64,000 bases of DNA from Mycobacterium sp. 050128 (GTDB lineage Bacteria; Actinomycetota; Actinomycetes; Mycobacteriales; Mycobacteriaceae): contig NZ_JAZGLW010000001.1 of assembly GCF_036409155.1 (NCBI RefSeq), positions 868,001 to 932,000 of the forward strand, written 5' to 3'. How positions within the stretch are numbered: the stretch's first letter is position 1; every line of letters starts with the position of its first letter. Below, one piece after another: positions 18,828-28,524 of this stretch. Under the pieces are notes generated by a model, which worked only from the letters and a program-made list of their open reading frames with translations, searched no databases and was not told the origin of the DNA. Position numbers and translations under genes: made by a program.

Positions 18828-19118
18828 CTAGTCGTCGATGTGCGTCGCTGGGTCATTGAACGCAACGCCCGACGGATGCTGGTCGGGACCCAACATCTGG
18901 CAGTTCGTGTTGGTGACGTAAACGGGAGAGCCGTCACGCCCGCCGGCCGGGGGAAACACGACGCAACGTTGCCAGGTGCCGTCGGGCTGGACGGGGCCGT
19001 CGCACTTGCTGATCACGACGCCGCCCAACTGGCAGCCGGCGCCGGCCGGCGGCGCCGAGGCGATCAGCGCGCCGACAGACAGCGCGACAACCGTTGCGCC
19101 CAAGACAATTTGCTTCAT
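18828..19118 (-). CDS. Small secreted CDGP-motif protein
   Basis: 96 residues. Signal peptide MKQIVLGATVVALSVGALI.. is cleaved near PPAGAG before CQLGG. The mature 68-residue protein carries the conserved SKCDGPVQPDGTWQRC core that names the mycobacterial CDGP family, and a later TNTNCQML; four cysteines could give two disulfides. Function unknown. AGGAGA lies 5 bases before the ATG. Convergent with the PPE gene, with 7 bases between the stops. Confidence 0.82.
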   Translation of the reverse strand: MKQIVLGATVVALSVGALIASAPPAGAGCQLGGVVISKCDGPVQPDGTWQRCVVFPPAGGRDGSPVYVTNTNCQMLGPDQHPSGVAFNDPATHIDD

Positions 19119-19362
19119 TGATCTCTCCTGAACAGGCCGCTGGAACGGACACTACTCGGTTGATGGGCCGGGACTCGGCATTGGCGATTACGCGGATTTC
19201 TCGCGCGCCGCGCAGGACGCTGGTCTTTTGGGATCGGTAGCGGATGGGCCCTTGTGTACTTGGCGCGTGTCTTTGCCGCGTGCACGTGCCGCGCGGACGC
19301 CGCACCAGCGGGGTCGAAGATAGGAAAGCCACCCACAGTTCGGCATCCAGGAGGAATCTGCC
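19119..19362. other. Divergent intergenic region, 244 bp
   Basis: Lies between the CDGP gene (minus) and the small gene at 19363 (plus), so it must hold both promoters. A strong ribosome site (AGGAGG, 19349-19354) precedes the plus-strand GTG. No open frame with mycobacterial codon use, no clear palindrome and no RNA gene was seen. Confidence 0.5.
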
Positions 19363-19755
19363 GTGTCACTGTTCCGAAAAAGAGACCACCCGGCCTTAGC
19401 CGAAGCCGCACAAGGTGACTTCGAGTCACTGATGGTGCTGTCGCCGGCGGACTTGGCCGCAGAGCTCATGTCAGCGTTCGGCCCGGACGGACCCCGGCAC
19501 GGCAAGGATGTTCACACGCTGCAACTTGTCAGCTGGCTCCTGCGCCGGTACCGCGGCGCCAACAAAGTGTCACGGCCGGCGGAAAAGCTATATGCCGTGG
19601 TAAGCGAGGCGTTGCAGGTCTTGGAGCATGCCGAACTGGTCCAGGTGACACAGCGCGGTGATCGGAGCTCGCAGTGGAACGCCACCCGTGCGGGCACCGC
19701 AGCCCTGGCCGACGGCAGCGTCCGGCAACAGATCAAGGCCCGAACCGGTCTTTAG
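19363..19755 (+). CDS. Conserved hypothetical, possible winged-helix protein
   Basis: 130 residues, no signal or membrane helix. The core LQLVSWLLRRYRGANKVSRPAEKLYAVVSEAL broken by short loops, followed by LEHAELVQVTQRGDRSSQWNATRAGTAAL, has the helix-helix-helix-wing spacing of small winged-helix proteins, and the tail is basic. Start GTG 19363 with AGGAGG 8 bases upstream. DNA binding is a guess from pattern; no named family recognised. Sits upstream of ndhA in the same direction with a 136-base gap. Confidence 0.7.
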   Translation: MSLFRKRDHPALAEAAQGDFESLMVLSPADLAAELMSAFGPDGPRHGKDVHTLQLVSWLLRRYRGANKVSRPAEKLYAVVSEALQVLEHAELVQVTQRGDRSSQWNATRAGTAALADGSVRQQIKARTGL

Positions 19756-19891
19756 TGCGTGGCCGGCTCGACGGCGCTGTCACCAGCACCGCCCCGGCAA
19801 CACACAGCGTTCATCTCGCTGAAGTCGTACGGTGGAGATGCGCTGCGGAGACTGTAGGAGCCAGACGGATCAAAGGACCTGAAGGAGAATC

Positions 19892-21265
19892 ATGTCGCGC
19901 CATCGCGTCGTCGTTATCGGAAGCGGGTTCGGCGGGCTGAATGCGGCCAAGGCGCTCAAGCGCGCCGACGTCGACGTCACCCTGATCTCCAAGACGACCA
20001 CTCACCTGTTCCAGCCGCTGCTGTATCAGGTGGCCACCGGCATTTTGTCCGAAGGTGAGATCGCGCCCGCGACCCGACTGATCCTGCAGAGGCAGAAAAA
20101 CGTGCGGGTGCTGCTGGGCGACGTCGACGACATCAACCTGACGGCCGGCACCGTGACGTCGAAACTGATGGGTATGGAGACGGTGACACCGTTCGACAGC
20201 CTGATCGTGGCGGCCGGTGCCCGGCAGTCCTACTTTGGCAACGACCAGTTCGCGACGTACGCGCCCGGCATGAAGACCATCGACGACGCCCTCGAGCTGC
20301 GCGGCCGGATCCTCGGTGCATTCGAGGCCGCCGAGTTCACCGACGATCCCGTCGAGCGGCAACGCCGCCTGACCTTCGTCGTCGTCGGCGCGGGACCCAC
20401 CGGTGTCGAGGTGGCGGGCCAGATCAAGGAACTCGCCCACCGAACCCTCAAGCAAGCGTTTCGCACCATCGAGCCCCGCGATTGCCGGGTCATCCTGCTC
20501 GACGCCGCGCCCGCGGTGTTGCCGCCGATGGGCGAGAAGTTAGGCCTCAAAGCACAACAGCGGTTGGAAAAGATGGGGGTCGAAGTCCAGCTCAACGCGA
20601 TGGTCGATGACGTGGACTACATGGGCCTCACGATCAAGGAGAAGGACGGCACGAAGCGCCGCATCGAATGCGCGTGCAAGGTGTGGGCGGCGGGCGTGCA
20701 GGCCAGCTCGCTGGGCAAGATCCTCGCCGACCAGTCCGACGGCACCGAGGTCGACCGGGCCGGGCGAGTGGTCGTCGAGCCCGACCTGACGGTCAAGGGT
20801 CACCCCAACGTCTTCGTCGTCGGGGACCTGATGTCTGTGCCCGGCGTGCCCGGGATGGCCCAGGGCGCGATTCAGGGCGCGCATTACGCGGCGACATTGA
20901 TCAAGCACATGGTCAAGGGCACCGATGATCCAGCAAACCGCAAGCCCTTCAACTACTTTGACAAGGGCAGCATGGCCACCATCTCGCGATTCAGTGCCGT
21001 CGCGCAGGTCGGCAAGCTGGAGTTCGGCGGTTTCATCGCCTGGCTGGCATGGCTGGGGTTGCACCTGCTCTACCTCGTCGGCTTCAAGAACCGGTTCACC
21101 ACGGTGATCGCCTGGTTCATCACCTTCTTGGGCGACGGTCGCAGCCAGATGGCCATCACCAACCAGATGATGTACGCCCGAGTGGTGACGAACTGGGTGG
21201 AATCGCAAACGCAAGAGGCGATGACCGAGGCCGAACGCCAGACCGCCGAGCAGCGAGCCGGCTAG
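19892..21265 (+). CDS. ndhA: Type II NADH dehydrogenase
   Basis: Non-proton-pumping NADH:menaquinone oxidoreductase of the inner membrane. 457 residues: FAD-binding GSGFGGLNAAKAL at the N-terminus, TTTHLFQPLLYQVATG, NAD-binding VVVGAGPTGVEVAGQI, and the FAD-contacting VFVVGDLMSVPG. C-terminal hydrophobic helix LAWLGLHLLYLVGFKNRF anchors it to the membrane. AAGGAG stands 5 bases before the ATG. Mycobacteria have two NDH-2 enzymes; neighbourhood with metZ identifies this as NdhA (Rv0392c). Its 3' end overlaps metZ by 4 bases. Confidence 0.95.
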   Translation: MSRHRVVVIGSGFGGLNAAKALKRADVDVTLISKTTTHLFQPLLYQVATGILSEGEIAPATRLILQRQKNVRVLLGDVDDINLTAGTVTSKLMGMETVTPFDSLIVAAGARQSYFGNDQFATYAPGMKTIDDALELRGRILGAFEAAEFTDDPVERQRRLTFVVVGAGPTGVEVAGQIKELAHRTLKQAFRTIEPRDCRVILLDAAPAVLPPMGEKLGLKAQQRLEKMGVEVQLNAMVDDVDYMGLTIKEKDGTKRRIECACKVWAAGVQASSLGKILADQSDGTEVDRAGRVVVEPDLTVKGHPNVFVVGDLMSVPGVPGMAQGAIQGAHYAATLIKHMVKGTDDPANRKPFNYFDKGSMATISRFSAVAQVGKLEFGGFIAWLAWLGLHLLYLVGFKNRFTTVIAWFITFLGDGRSQMAITNQMMYARVVTNWVESQTQEAMTEAERQTAEQRAG

Positions 21266-22479
21266 CTCAGGGCTTGGTCGATATCGGCGATCAGATCGTC
21301 GGTGTTCTCCAGGCCGACCGAGATGCGGACAACGCCGTCACCGAGACCGATCGCGGCGCGCCCTTCCGGTCCCATCGCCCGATGTGTCGTCGTCGCCGGG
21401 TGTGTGACAAGCGATTTGGCGTCACCGAGGTTGTTCGATATGTCGATCAGTTGCAGCTTGTCCAGCACCTCGAAGGCCCGTTCCTTGGCGCCGCCGGGGG
21501 CGTTGAGCTCGAAGGTGAGCACCGTTCCGCCACCGGACATTTGACGCTTGGCCAGGTCGTACTGCGGGTGCGACGTCAGGAACGGGTAGCGCACCCAACT
21601 CACCGCCGGATGCCGTTGCAGGAACTCCGCGATCCGCTGCGCCGCGGCATTGCTGTAATCCACCCGAACCGCCAGCGTCTCAAGGCCTTTCAGTAGCACC
21701 CAGGCGTTGAATGCACTCATGGCCGGGCCGGTGTGGCGCATCAGCTTCTGCACCGGGCCGTCGATGTACTCCCGATCGCCGAGGATGGCGCCACCGAGCA
21801 CCCGGCCCTGGCCGTCGATGTGCTTGGTGCCGGAGTACACCACCACGTCCACCCCGAGCGGAAAGCCTTGCTGCAGAAGCGGTGTGGCAAAGACGTTGTC
21901 CAGCACAACTTTTGCGCCCGCAGCATGCGCCAGCTCGGTCACCGCGGCGATATCCACCAGCGACTGCATCGGGTTCGACGGCGTCTCGAAGAACACCGCC
22001 TGGGTGGGCACCGATAGCGCCTGTTCCCACTGGGCGAGGTCGTCGCCGTCGACGAAGACGGTCTCCACACCCCAGCGCGGCAGGATCTCGTTGCACACCA
22101 CGAAGCACGATCCGAACAGACTGCGCGCGGCCACCAACCGGTCGCCGGCGCCCAGCAGCGCGCCCAGCGAGGTGAATACCGCGGCCATGCCGCTGGCCGT
22201 CGCGAACGCCGCCGGCGCGCCCTCGATCAGCCGCAGCCGTTCCTCGAACATCGACACGGTCGGGTTGCCGTAGCGCGAATACACATAGCGGTCCAGCTCG
22301 CCGGAGAACGCCTGCTCGGCCGCCGCAGCCGACGGGTAGACGTAGCCCGAGGTCAAAAACATCCCCTCGGCCGTCTCGTCGAACTCGGACCGCAACAGCC
22401 CCCCGCGCACGCCGATGGTGGCTTGGCCGACGCCGTCGGGCAGTGCCTTCGGAATGCGGACCGACGGAACATCGTTCAT
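21262..22479 (-). CDS. metZ: O-succinylhomoserine sulfhydrylase
   Basis: PLP enzyme making homocysteine from O-succinylhomoserine and sulfide. 405 residues of the Cys/Met metabolism family: RYGNPTVSMFEERL, GMAAVFTSLGALL, FETPSNPMQSLVDI, and the PLP lysine in VVYSGTKHIDGQGR. ATG 22477-22479 is used because AAGGAG is 8 bases upstream; a GTG at 22488 would abut that site. Forms a run purT-rhodanese-metZ. The sulfide-handling rhodanese just upstream fits a sulfur-assimilation role. Confidence 0.95.
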   Translation of the reverse strand: MNDVPSVRIPKALPDGVGQATIGVRGGLLRSEFDETAEGMFLTSGYVYPSAAAAEQAFSGELDRYVYSRYGNPTVSMFEERLRLIEGAPAAFATASGMAAVFTSLGALLGAGDRLVAARSLFGSCFVVCNEILPRWGVETVFVDGDDLAQWEQALSVPTQAVFFETPSNPMQSLVDIAAVTELAHAAGAKVVLDNVFATPLLQQGFPLGVDVVVYSGTKHIDGQGRVLGGAILGDREYIDGPVQKLMRHTGPAMSAFNAWVLLKGLETLAVRVDYSNAAAQRIAEFLQRHPAVSWVRYPFLTSHPQYDLAKRQMSGGGTVLTFELNAPGGAKERAFEVLDKLQLIDISNNLGDAKSLVTHPATTTHRAMGPEGRAAIGLGDGVVRISVGLENTDDLIADIDQALS

Positions 22480-22531
22480 TGGCGCCACTCCTTGATCCCG
22501 GCTGCGCCGGCATCATCGTCGTCGACGCGGG

Positions 22532-22939
22532 TCATTGCTGCTTCCAGGGCAGTCCGACTGCCCGCCAACCCGTTTCACCACGATGACCCTGGGCGTCGAG
22601 GTTGCCCTCAAAACCGTCCAGGATGTTGTAGGACGGCTCGATGCCCGCCTCGGTCGCGGTCTCGGCGGCACCGATCGAGCGGTTGCCGGAGCGACACAGG
22701 AAGACCACCGGTCCCGCCTGGGCGGGGAGCTTGCCCTTCAGTTCGGCCAGGAAGTTCTCGTTGTGCCCGGTCGAGGTGTTCCACTCGATGAAGACCGCAT
22801 CGCGGCCAAGACTCGACAAGTCCGGCACCCCGACGAACCGCCATTCGGCGTCGGTGCGCACGTCGACCAAGACCGCCTGCGGGTTGTCGCTGAGCAATTT
22901 CCATGCCTCAAGCGGCGTGATATCTCCTGCGTAGCTCAT
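22532..22939 (-). CDS. Rhodanese-like domain protein
   Basis: 135 residues, a single rhodanese domain. LVDVRTDAEWRFVGVPD and the active-site loop FLCRSGNRSIGAA, whose Cys would carry the persulfide, are intact. Sulfurtransferase, probably delivering or detoxifying sulfane sulfur for the next gene, metZ (52 bases downstream). Follows purT by 14 bases. Matches Rv0390. Confidence 0.92.
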   Translation of the reverse strand: MSYAGDITPLEAWKLLSDNPQAVLVDVRTDAEWRFVGVPDLSSLGRDAVFIEWNTSTGHNENFLAELKGKLPAQAGPVVFLCRSGNRSIGAAETATEAGIEPSYNILDGFEGNLDAQGHRGETGWRAVGLPWKQQ

Positions 22940-22953
22940 TCTCGGGAGTCTAG

Positions 22954-24054
22954 TTAACGGCCCTTGGACGCCGCGGCGGCCACGTCGCGGGCCCGGTCGC
23001 GCGCCGACGCCACATCCGGCGCGGTGGCCAGTGCGACCCCCCGCCGCGGGCCCGGCCCCGGATCGAATACGCGAAGGTCGCTTTCCGGCACGGCCAGCGC
23101 TTCGGTCAGTGCCTCGGCGGAGGGCACCAGGTGACTCGCGCGCGCGGCGGCCGGTGAAATCATCAGGACGTCCACCGGCAGGCCGAGAATCGCCCGGGCC
23201 TGCAGCTCGAACGCCGAAATCCGCTGGCTGCGCAAAGTCACCCAGACGCTTTGCGGCAGAACGGCGCTCACGTCGGAGAAGTACACCTCGTCGCCGTTGA
23301 TCATCAATTCGACACCGAACACGCCACGGCCGCCGAGCGCCTTGACGATGCGCGCGGCGATCGACTTGGCGGCATCGAGGGCCGCCGGACTCAGATTCTG
23401 GGGCTGCCAGGATTCCAGCACGTCGGGTTCGGCGCGACGGTGCCCGATCGGCGAGCAGAACTCGATCACCGGCCCGTTGCGACCCTCGCTGCGAACTGCG
23501 AGCAGCGTGACGTAAAACTCGACCTCGACCACCGTTTCGGCCAACATCCGCTGCTGCTCGGCCTGGCCCGCCGCCCGCCGCCACGCGGGCTCGACGTCGT
23601 CGGGCCCGGAAACCATCGAGCGCCCGGCCGTCCCGCCCACCGGCTCGACCAGCAACGGATAGCCGCCGTGTGCGGCCACCGCCTTGAGGTCGTCGAGCGA
23701 GCCGACGAACCAGAACGGCGCAGTGGGCAGACCCAGCTGATCGGCGGCCAGCCGGCGCAGGCCCTCGCGATCGTTGGTCAACCGGACGGTGCGCATGTTG
23801 GGCACCAACTCGATGCCGTCATGGTCGGAGCGGGCCGCGAGCGCCTCGATCGCCGGGACGGAAACCGCGCCGGCGGCGGCCACAAAGTCGGGTTGTAGCC
23901 GGTCGATCACCCCCGACAAGGTGTCCATGTCCGAGTGCTCGTGAACCTCCGCACCGAGGCGACGCAGGGCATTGGCCAGCTCGCGGCTGAGCTCGCCGGA
24001 ACCCAGCAACAACACTCGGGGCGCGCCTGCGGTCTCGCGTTGTCCTTCGGTCAC
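22954..24054 (-). CDS. purT: PurT-like ATP-grasp protein, probably inactive as GAR transformylase
   Basis: PurT makes formyl-GAR from GAR, formate and ATP. This 366-residue protein aligns along the family (VLLLGSGELSRELANALRRLG; RLTNDREGLRRLAADQLGLPTAPFWF; ESWQPQNLSPAALDAA; GRGVFGVEL; RRGVALATAPD) but is shorter than E. coli PurT (392) and lacks the VDRYADAP-type segment after strand 2. The ATP-grasp lysine (KPV in E. coli) is Glu137 in LLVEPVG, the SSSGKGQ loop is GTAGRSM, and the EVSPRPHDTG segment reads DVSAVLPQSV. Mg-ATP and GAR contacts are therefore missing. GTG start. Comparison rests on recalled E. coli sequence. Confidence 0.8.
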   Translation of the reverse strand: MTEGQRETAGAPRVLLLGSGELSRELANALRRLGAEVHEHSDMDTLSGVIDRLQPDFVAAAGAVSVPAIEALAARSDHDGIELVPNMRTVRLTNDREGLRRLAADQLGLPTAPFWFVGSLDDLKAVAAHGGYPLLVEPVGGTAGRSMVSGPDDVEPAWRRAAGQAEQQRMLAETVVEVEFYVTLLAVRSEGRNGPVIEFCSPIGHRRAEPDVLESWQPQNLSPAALDAAKSIAARIVKALGGRGVFGVELMINGDEVYFSDVSAVLPQSVWVTLRSQRISAFELQARAILGLPVDVLMISPAAARASHLVPSAEALTEALAVPESDLRVFDPGPGPRRGVALATAPDVASARDRARDVAAAASKGR

Positions 24055-24075
24055 AAGTGAATGCTACGGGCGTGC

Positions 24076-24716
24076 TCAGGGCTGACCGGGCAATAACCGC
24101 ACCATCAGGCCGTTGCCCTCGGCCAGCAGCGTCTCGTCACCGTCGACCAATTCGGCGCGGACGAACGCCTTGCGGCCCTCGGTGCTGGTGACTCGCCCGC
24201 GCACCAGCAACGGCACGTCGGTCGGCGTGACCTTGCGGTAGTCGACGTGCAGGAAGGCGGTGCGACTGATCGGGCGTCCCGCGGCGTGCGAAATCATCCC
24301 GAACATGTGGTCGAACAGCAGCGGTAGCACACCGCCGTGCACCGCGTGGTTGCCGCCGACGTGGAAACGGGTGAAATGGCCCGTCATTTCGACGCCGTCG
24401 GGCGCGTAGCGGGTCAACGTCCACGGCGGCAGCAGCAAGCTGCCCATGCCGGGCAGATCGGGTGTGCGGCCCGCCGGCGCCTGACCTTCCACCTGTGCCT
24501 GAAACGGCCCCAGCAATTCCGTCAGCGCAACCACACGATCGGCCGCGTCGTCCCACAGGTCGTCGGCCGGGTCGGCGGAGACGGCGAGGTCCTGCAGCCG
24601 GCGCATGGCCGCCACGAACCGGCCGAATCCCGGGCCCGGGGTGGCCGGACCGTATTCGGGAAAGCCGCCGTGGTGTTCGTATTCGGGATCAAGTTGTTTG
24701 GGATCAGGATCGCTCA

Positions 24717-24717
<1 letters not shown>
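24076..24717 (-). CDS. PaaI/hotdog-fold thioesterase-like protein
   Basis: 213 residues. The second half is a hotdog domain with the acyl-CoA thioesterase pattern FHVGGNHAVHGGVLPLLFDHMFG, then HVDYRKVTPTDVPLLVRGRV. The N-terminal ~100 residues are helical and unassigned. Substrate unknown. GTG 24715-24717 overlaps the TAG stop of purA by one base, and the gene ends 21 bases before purT. In H37Rv the equivalent (Rv0356c) also follows purA, but is then flanked by PPE8. Confidence 0.88.
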
Positions 24718-26039
<1,322 letters not shown>

Positions 26040-26150
26040 TTATTGTGGTCCAGCCGGGGACCCACCTTAGTCCGGTGACGATGCGGGCGTCTTGCGGCCC
26101 GCTGAGGAACCGGGCAAATTTGCTCGAGCCCAGCAGGTCGCGAGGAGCCC

Positions 26151-26804
26151 ATGAATATCGCCACGGACACCGCCGACATGGCCGTGTTGTGGTTCGGCGA
26201 CCGGAGACTGCCTGGTCCGCTCGACGGCCTGCCCGTCCATCGGGTGCAGAGCACCGCCGACATCGACGCCGCGATCGGGCCGTACCGACGGCTGGTCGTG
26301 CTCGGCGCCGACGCCGAGCTGGCCGCCGTGCTGGGCCGGCTGCTGCGCGCCGAGCGACTCGACGTCGAAGTGGCGTACGTGCCGCCGCGCCGCACCCGCG
26401 CGACCCGCGTCTACCGCGTATCGGCGGGATGGCGTGCGGCCCGTCGGGCCCGGCGCGGCACGCCCCGGCGGGCCACCCTGGTGCGCGACGAGACCGGCGC
26501 GGTGATCGTCGGCCGCGCCTGCTGGCTGCCACCCGAGGACCAGGAGCTGCTGCACGGCGAGGCCGTCGTCGACGACACGCAGCTGTTCGACGGCAACGTC
26601 ACCGGCGCGGACATCGAGCCGACGCTCGCCGTACCGGGGCTGCGCGCCGCGCTGCACGGACGCTGGCGCCGCTGGGTGACCGGGCGCGCCGTCCAGTTGG
26701 GCAGCAGCGGCGTGGTGGTGGTGCGCGACGGTGTCGCCGCGCCGCGGCCGGCCAGGCGATCGACGTTCTACCGTCACGTCGAAGGTTGGTTGCTGGTCCG
26801 GTAG
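26151..26804 (+). CDS. Conserved mycobacterial hypothetical (Rv0358-like)
   Basis: 217 residues, soluble, very rich in Arg and Ala. Starts AVLWFGDRRLPGPLDGLPVHRV, then a Rossmann-like strand-turn RRLVVLGADAELAAVLGRLL, an Arg-rich linker (RVSAGWRAARRARRGTPRR) and a C-terminal half ending STFYRHVEGWLLVR. No recognised family or catalytic motif. Divergent from purA and followed after 9 bases by the M50 protease gene, as in H37Rv, so the pair is likely an operon. Confidence 0.78.
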   Translation: MNIATDTADMAVLWFGDRRLPGPLDGLPVHRVQSTADIDAAIGPYRRLVVLGADAELAAVLGRLLRAERLDVEVAYVPPRRTRATRVYRVSAGWRAARRARRGTPRRATLVRDETGAVIVGRACWLPPEDQELLHGEAVVDDTQLFDGNVTGADIEPTLAVPGLRAALHGRWRRWVTGRAVQLGSSGVVVVRDGVAAPRPARRSTFYRHVEGWLLVR

Positions 26805-26813
26805 TTTCGACCG

Positions 26814-27590
26814 GTGGACTCCAAGGGGCACGCATCGGTGCGACCCAGCCCAATCTTCTTGGCATTAATCGCATTGACGGCCGTCGGTGGTGTGCTCGCC
26901 TGGCTGGCCGGGACGACCGTGCGGCCGATGTCCTATGCCGGGGTTTTCATCTTCGTGGTCGCCGGCTGGCTGGTTTCGTTGTGCCTGCACGAATTCGGCC
27001 ATGCGGCGACCGCGTGGCGATTCGGCGACCACGACGAGGAGGTCCGCGGCTACCTGACGCTGGATCCGCGGCGCTATGCCCATCCCGGGTTGTCGCTGCT
27101 GCTGCCGATGGTGTTCATCGCGCTCGGCGGGATCGGCCTGCCCGGCGCCGCGGTGTATGTGCGCACCTGGTTCATGTCGCCGACGCGCCGCACCCTTGTC
27201 AGCCTGGCCGGCCCGGCCGTCAATCTGCTGCTGGCGGTGCTGCTGCTGGCGCTGACCCGGCTGTTCTTTGACCCGGAGCACTGGGTGTTGTGGGCGGGCG
27301 TGGCGTTTCTGGGCTTCCTGCAGATCATGGCGGTGGTGCTGAACCTGCTGCCCGTCCCCGGGCTGGACGGCTATGACGCGCTGGAACCGCACCTGAGCCC
27401 GGAGACGCAGCGCGCCGTCGCGCCGGCCAAGCAGTACGGCGTGTTCATTCTGCTGTTCCTGCTGCTGGCGCCGGTGGTCAACCAGTGGCTGTTCGCGGTC
27501 GTGGACTGGTTCTTCGACTTCTCCGGGGTGCCGCACCTGCTGGCCAGCGCCGGCAACTCGCTGACCCGCTTCTGGAGCCGCTGGTTCTAG
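26814..27590 (+). CDS. Site-2 protease family (M50) membrane metalloprotease
   Basis: 258 residues with about six membrane helices. The zinc motif HEFGH is in LVSLCLHEFGHAATAWRFG and the second metal-binding segment is NLLPVPGLDGYDALEPHL. It lacks PDZ and CBS domains, so it belongs to the small M50 group. Substrate unknown. GTG start at 26814. Co-directional with the preceding hypothetical (Rv0358-Rv0359 pair). Confidence 0.9.
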   Translation: MDSKGHASVRPSPIFLALIALTAVGGVLAWLAGTTVRPMSYAGVFIFVVAGWLVSLCLHEFGHAATAWRFGDHDEEVRGYLTLDPRRYAHPGLSLLLPMVFIALGGIGLPGAAVYVRTWFMSPTRRTLVSLAGPAVNLLLAVLLLALTRLFFDPEHWVLWAGVAFLGFLQIMAVVLNLLPVPGLDGYDALEPHLSPETQRAVAPAKQYGVFILLFLLLAPVVNQWLFAVVDWFFDFSGVPHLLASAGNSLTRFWSRWF

Positions 27591-27596
27591 GTCTTG

Positions 27597-27624
27597 CAAT
27601 ATATGCGTTGCCGCGCATATATTG
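27597..27624. promoter_or_regulatory. Perfect 11-bp palindrome (ArsR/SmtB-type operator) over the CDF gene -10
   Basis: CAATATATGCG (27597-27607) and CGCATATATTG (27614-27624) are perfect inverted repeats with a 6-base spacer, in an otherwise GC-rich genome. The right arm contains TATATT (27618-27623), 7 bases before the A of the ATG at 27631, the spacing of a -10 box for a leaderless transcript. AT-rich ATATATG palindromes of this kind are typical sites of ArsR/SmtB metal sensors controlling metal exporters. Sensor identity is not encoded nearby. Confidence 0.7.
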
Positions 27625-27630
27625 TTCGCC

Positions 27631-28524
27631 ATGGGCGCAGGACACAGTCACACCCCCGCCGAGGCCGACGCGTCTCGGATGATCCCCCGCATGATCATGG
27701 CCGCCGGGATTTTGGCGACGTTCTTCGTCATCGAGCTGACCACCTCACTGCTGATCAATTCCCTTGCGCTGCTGGCAGACGCCGGGCACATGCTGACCGA
27801 CGTCGTCGCGGTGTTCATGGGGCTGGGTGCGGTGATACTGGCCAAGCGCGGCAGCACGTCGCCGGCTCGCACCTACGGCTGGCACCGCGCCGAGGTCTTC
27901 ACCGCGGTGGCCAACGCGGTGTTGTTGGTCGGCGTGGCGACATTCATCCTCTATGAGGCGATCGAGCGGCTCGGTACGGGAGCAGACGTCCCCGGCGTAC
28001 CGATGATCGTGGTGGCGCTGGCCGGGCTGATCGCCAACTTCGTGGTCGCGATGCTGCTGCGGTCACACTCCGAGGGCAGCCTGGCCGTCAAGGGCGCCTA
28101 CATGGAGGTGATCGCCGACACCGTAGGCAGCCTGGGTGTGCTGATCGCCGGTGTCGTGACCGTCACGACGCACTGGCCCTACGCCGACGTCGTGGTCGCC
28201 GTGCTGGTGGCCCTCTGGGTGCTGCCCCGCGCGTTCTCGCTGGCGCGCGCCGCGCTGCGGATCCTGTCCGAGGCGTCGCCGGCCCACATCGACGTCGAGG
28301 AGCTGCGGTCGGCCCTGAGCGCCGTCCAGGGTGTGACGGAAGTGCACGACCTGCACGTCTGGACGCTGTCGCCGGGCAAGGACATGTGCACCGTTCACCT
28401 GATCAGCTCCAGCGCCTCGGCCAGCGTGCTCAGCGACGCACGTGAGGTGCTGCACGAGCGCGGACTGGAGCACGCCACCGTGCAGGTCGAGAGCCGCGAC
28501 AGCGACTGCTCGGAGAACTGCTAG
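27631..28524 (+). CDS. Cation diffusion facilitator (probable zinc exporter)
   Basis: 297 residues, six membrane helices then a cytosolic domain. Helix 2 has the metal site Asp50/His53/Asp57 (LADAGHMLTD); helix 5 has Asp163 in YMEVIADTVGSLG. The C-terminal domain VEELRSALSAVQGVTEVHDLHVWTLSPGK is the CzcD/ZitB-type dimerisation domain. Start at ATG 27631: the longer frame from TTG 27622 would begin inside the operator, and the -10 spacing suggests a leaderless mRNA. Not present between Rv0359 and Rv0360c in H37Rv, so it is an insertion or lost there. Metal-induced control is inferred. Confidence 0.92.
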   Translation: MGAGHSHTPAEADASRMIPRMIMAAGILATFFVIELTTSLLINSLALLADAGHMLTDVVAVFMGLGAVILAKRGSTSPARTYGWHRAEVFTAVANAVLLVGVATFILYEAIERLGTGADVPGVPMIVVALAGLIANFVVAMLLRSHSEGSLAVKGAYMEVIADTVGSLGVLIAGVVTVTTHWPYADVVVAVLVALWVLPRAFSLARAALRILSEASPAHIDVEELRSALSAVQGVTEVHDLHVWTLSPGKDMCTVHLISSSASASVLSDAREVLHERGLEHATVQVESRDSDCSENC

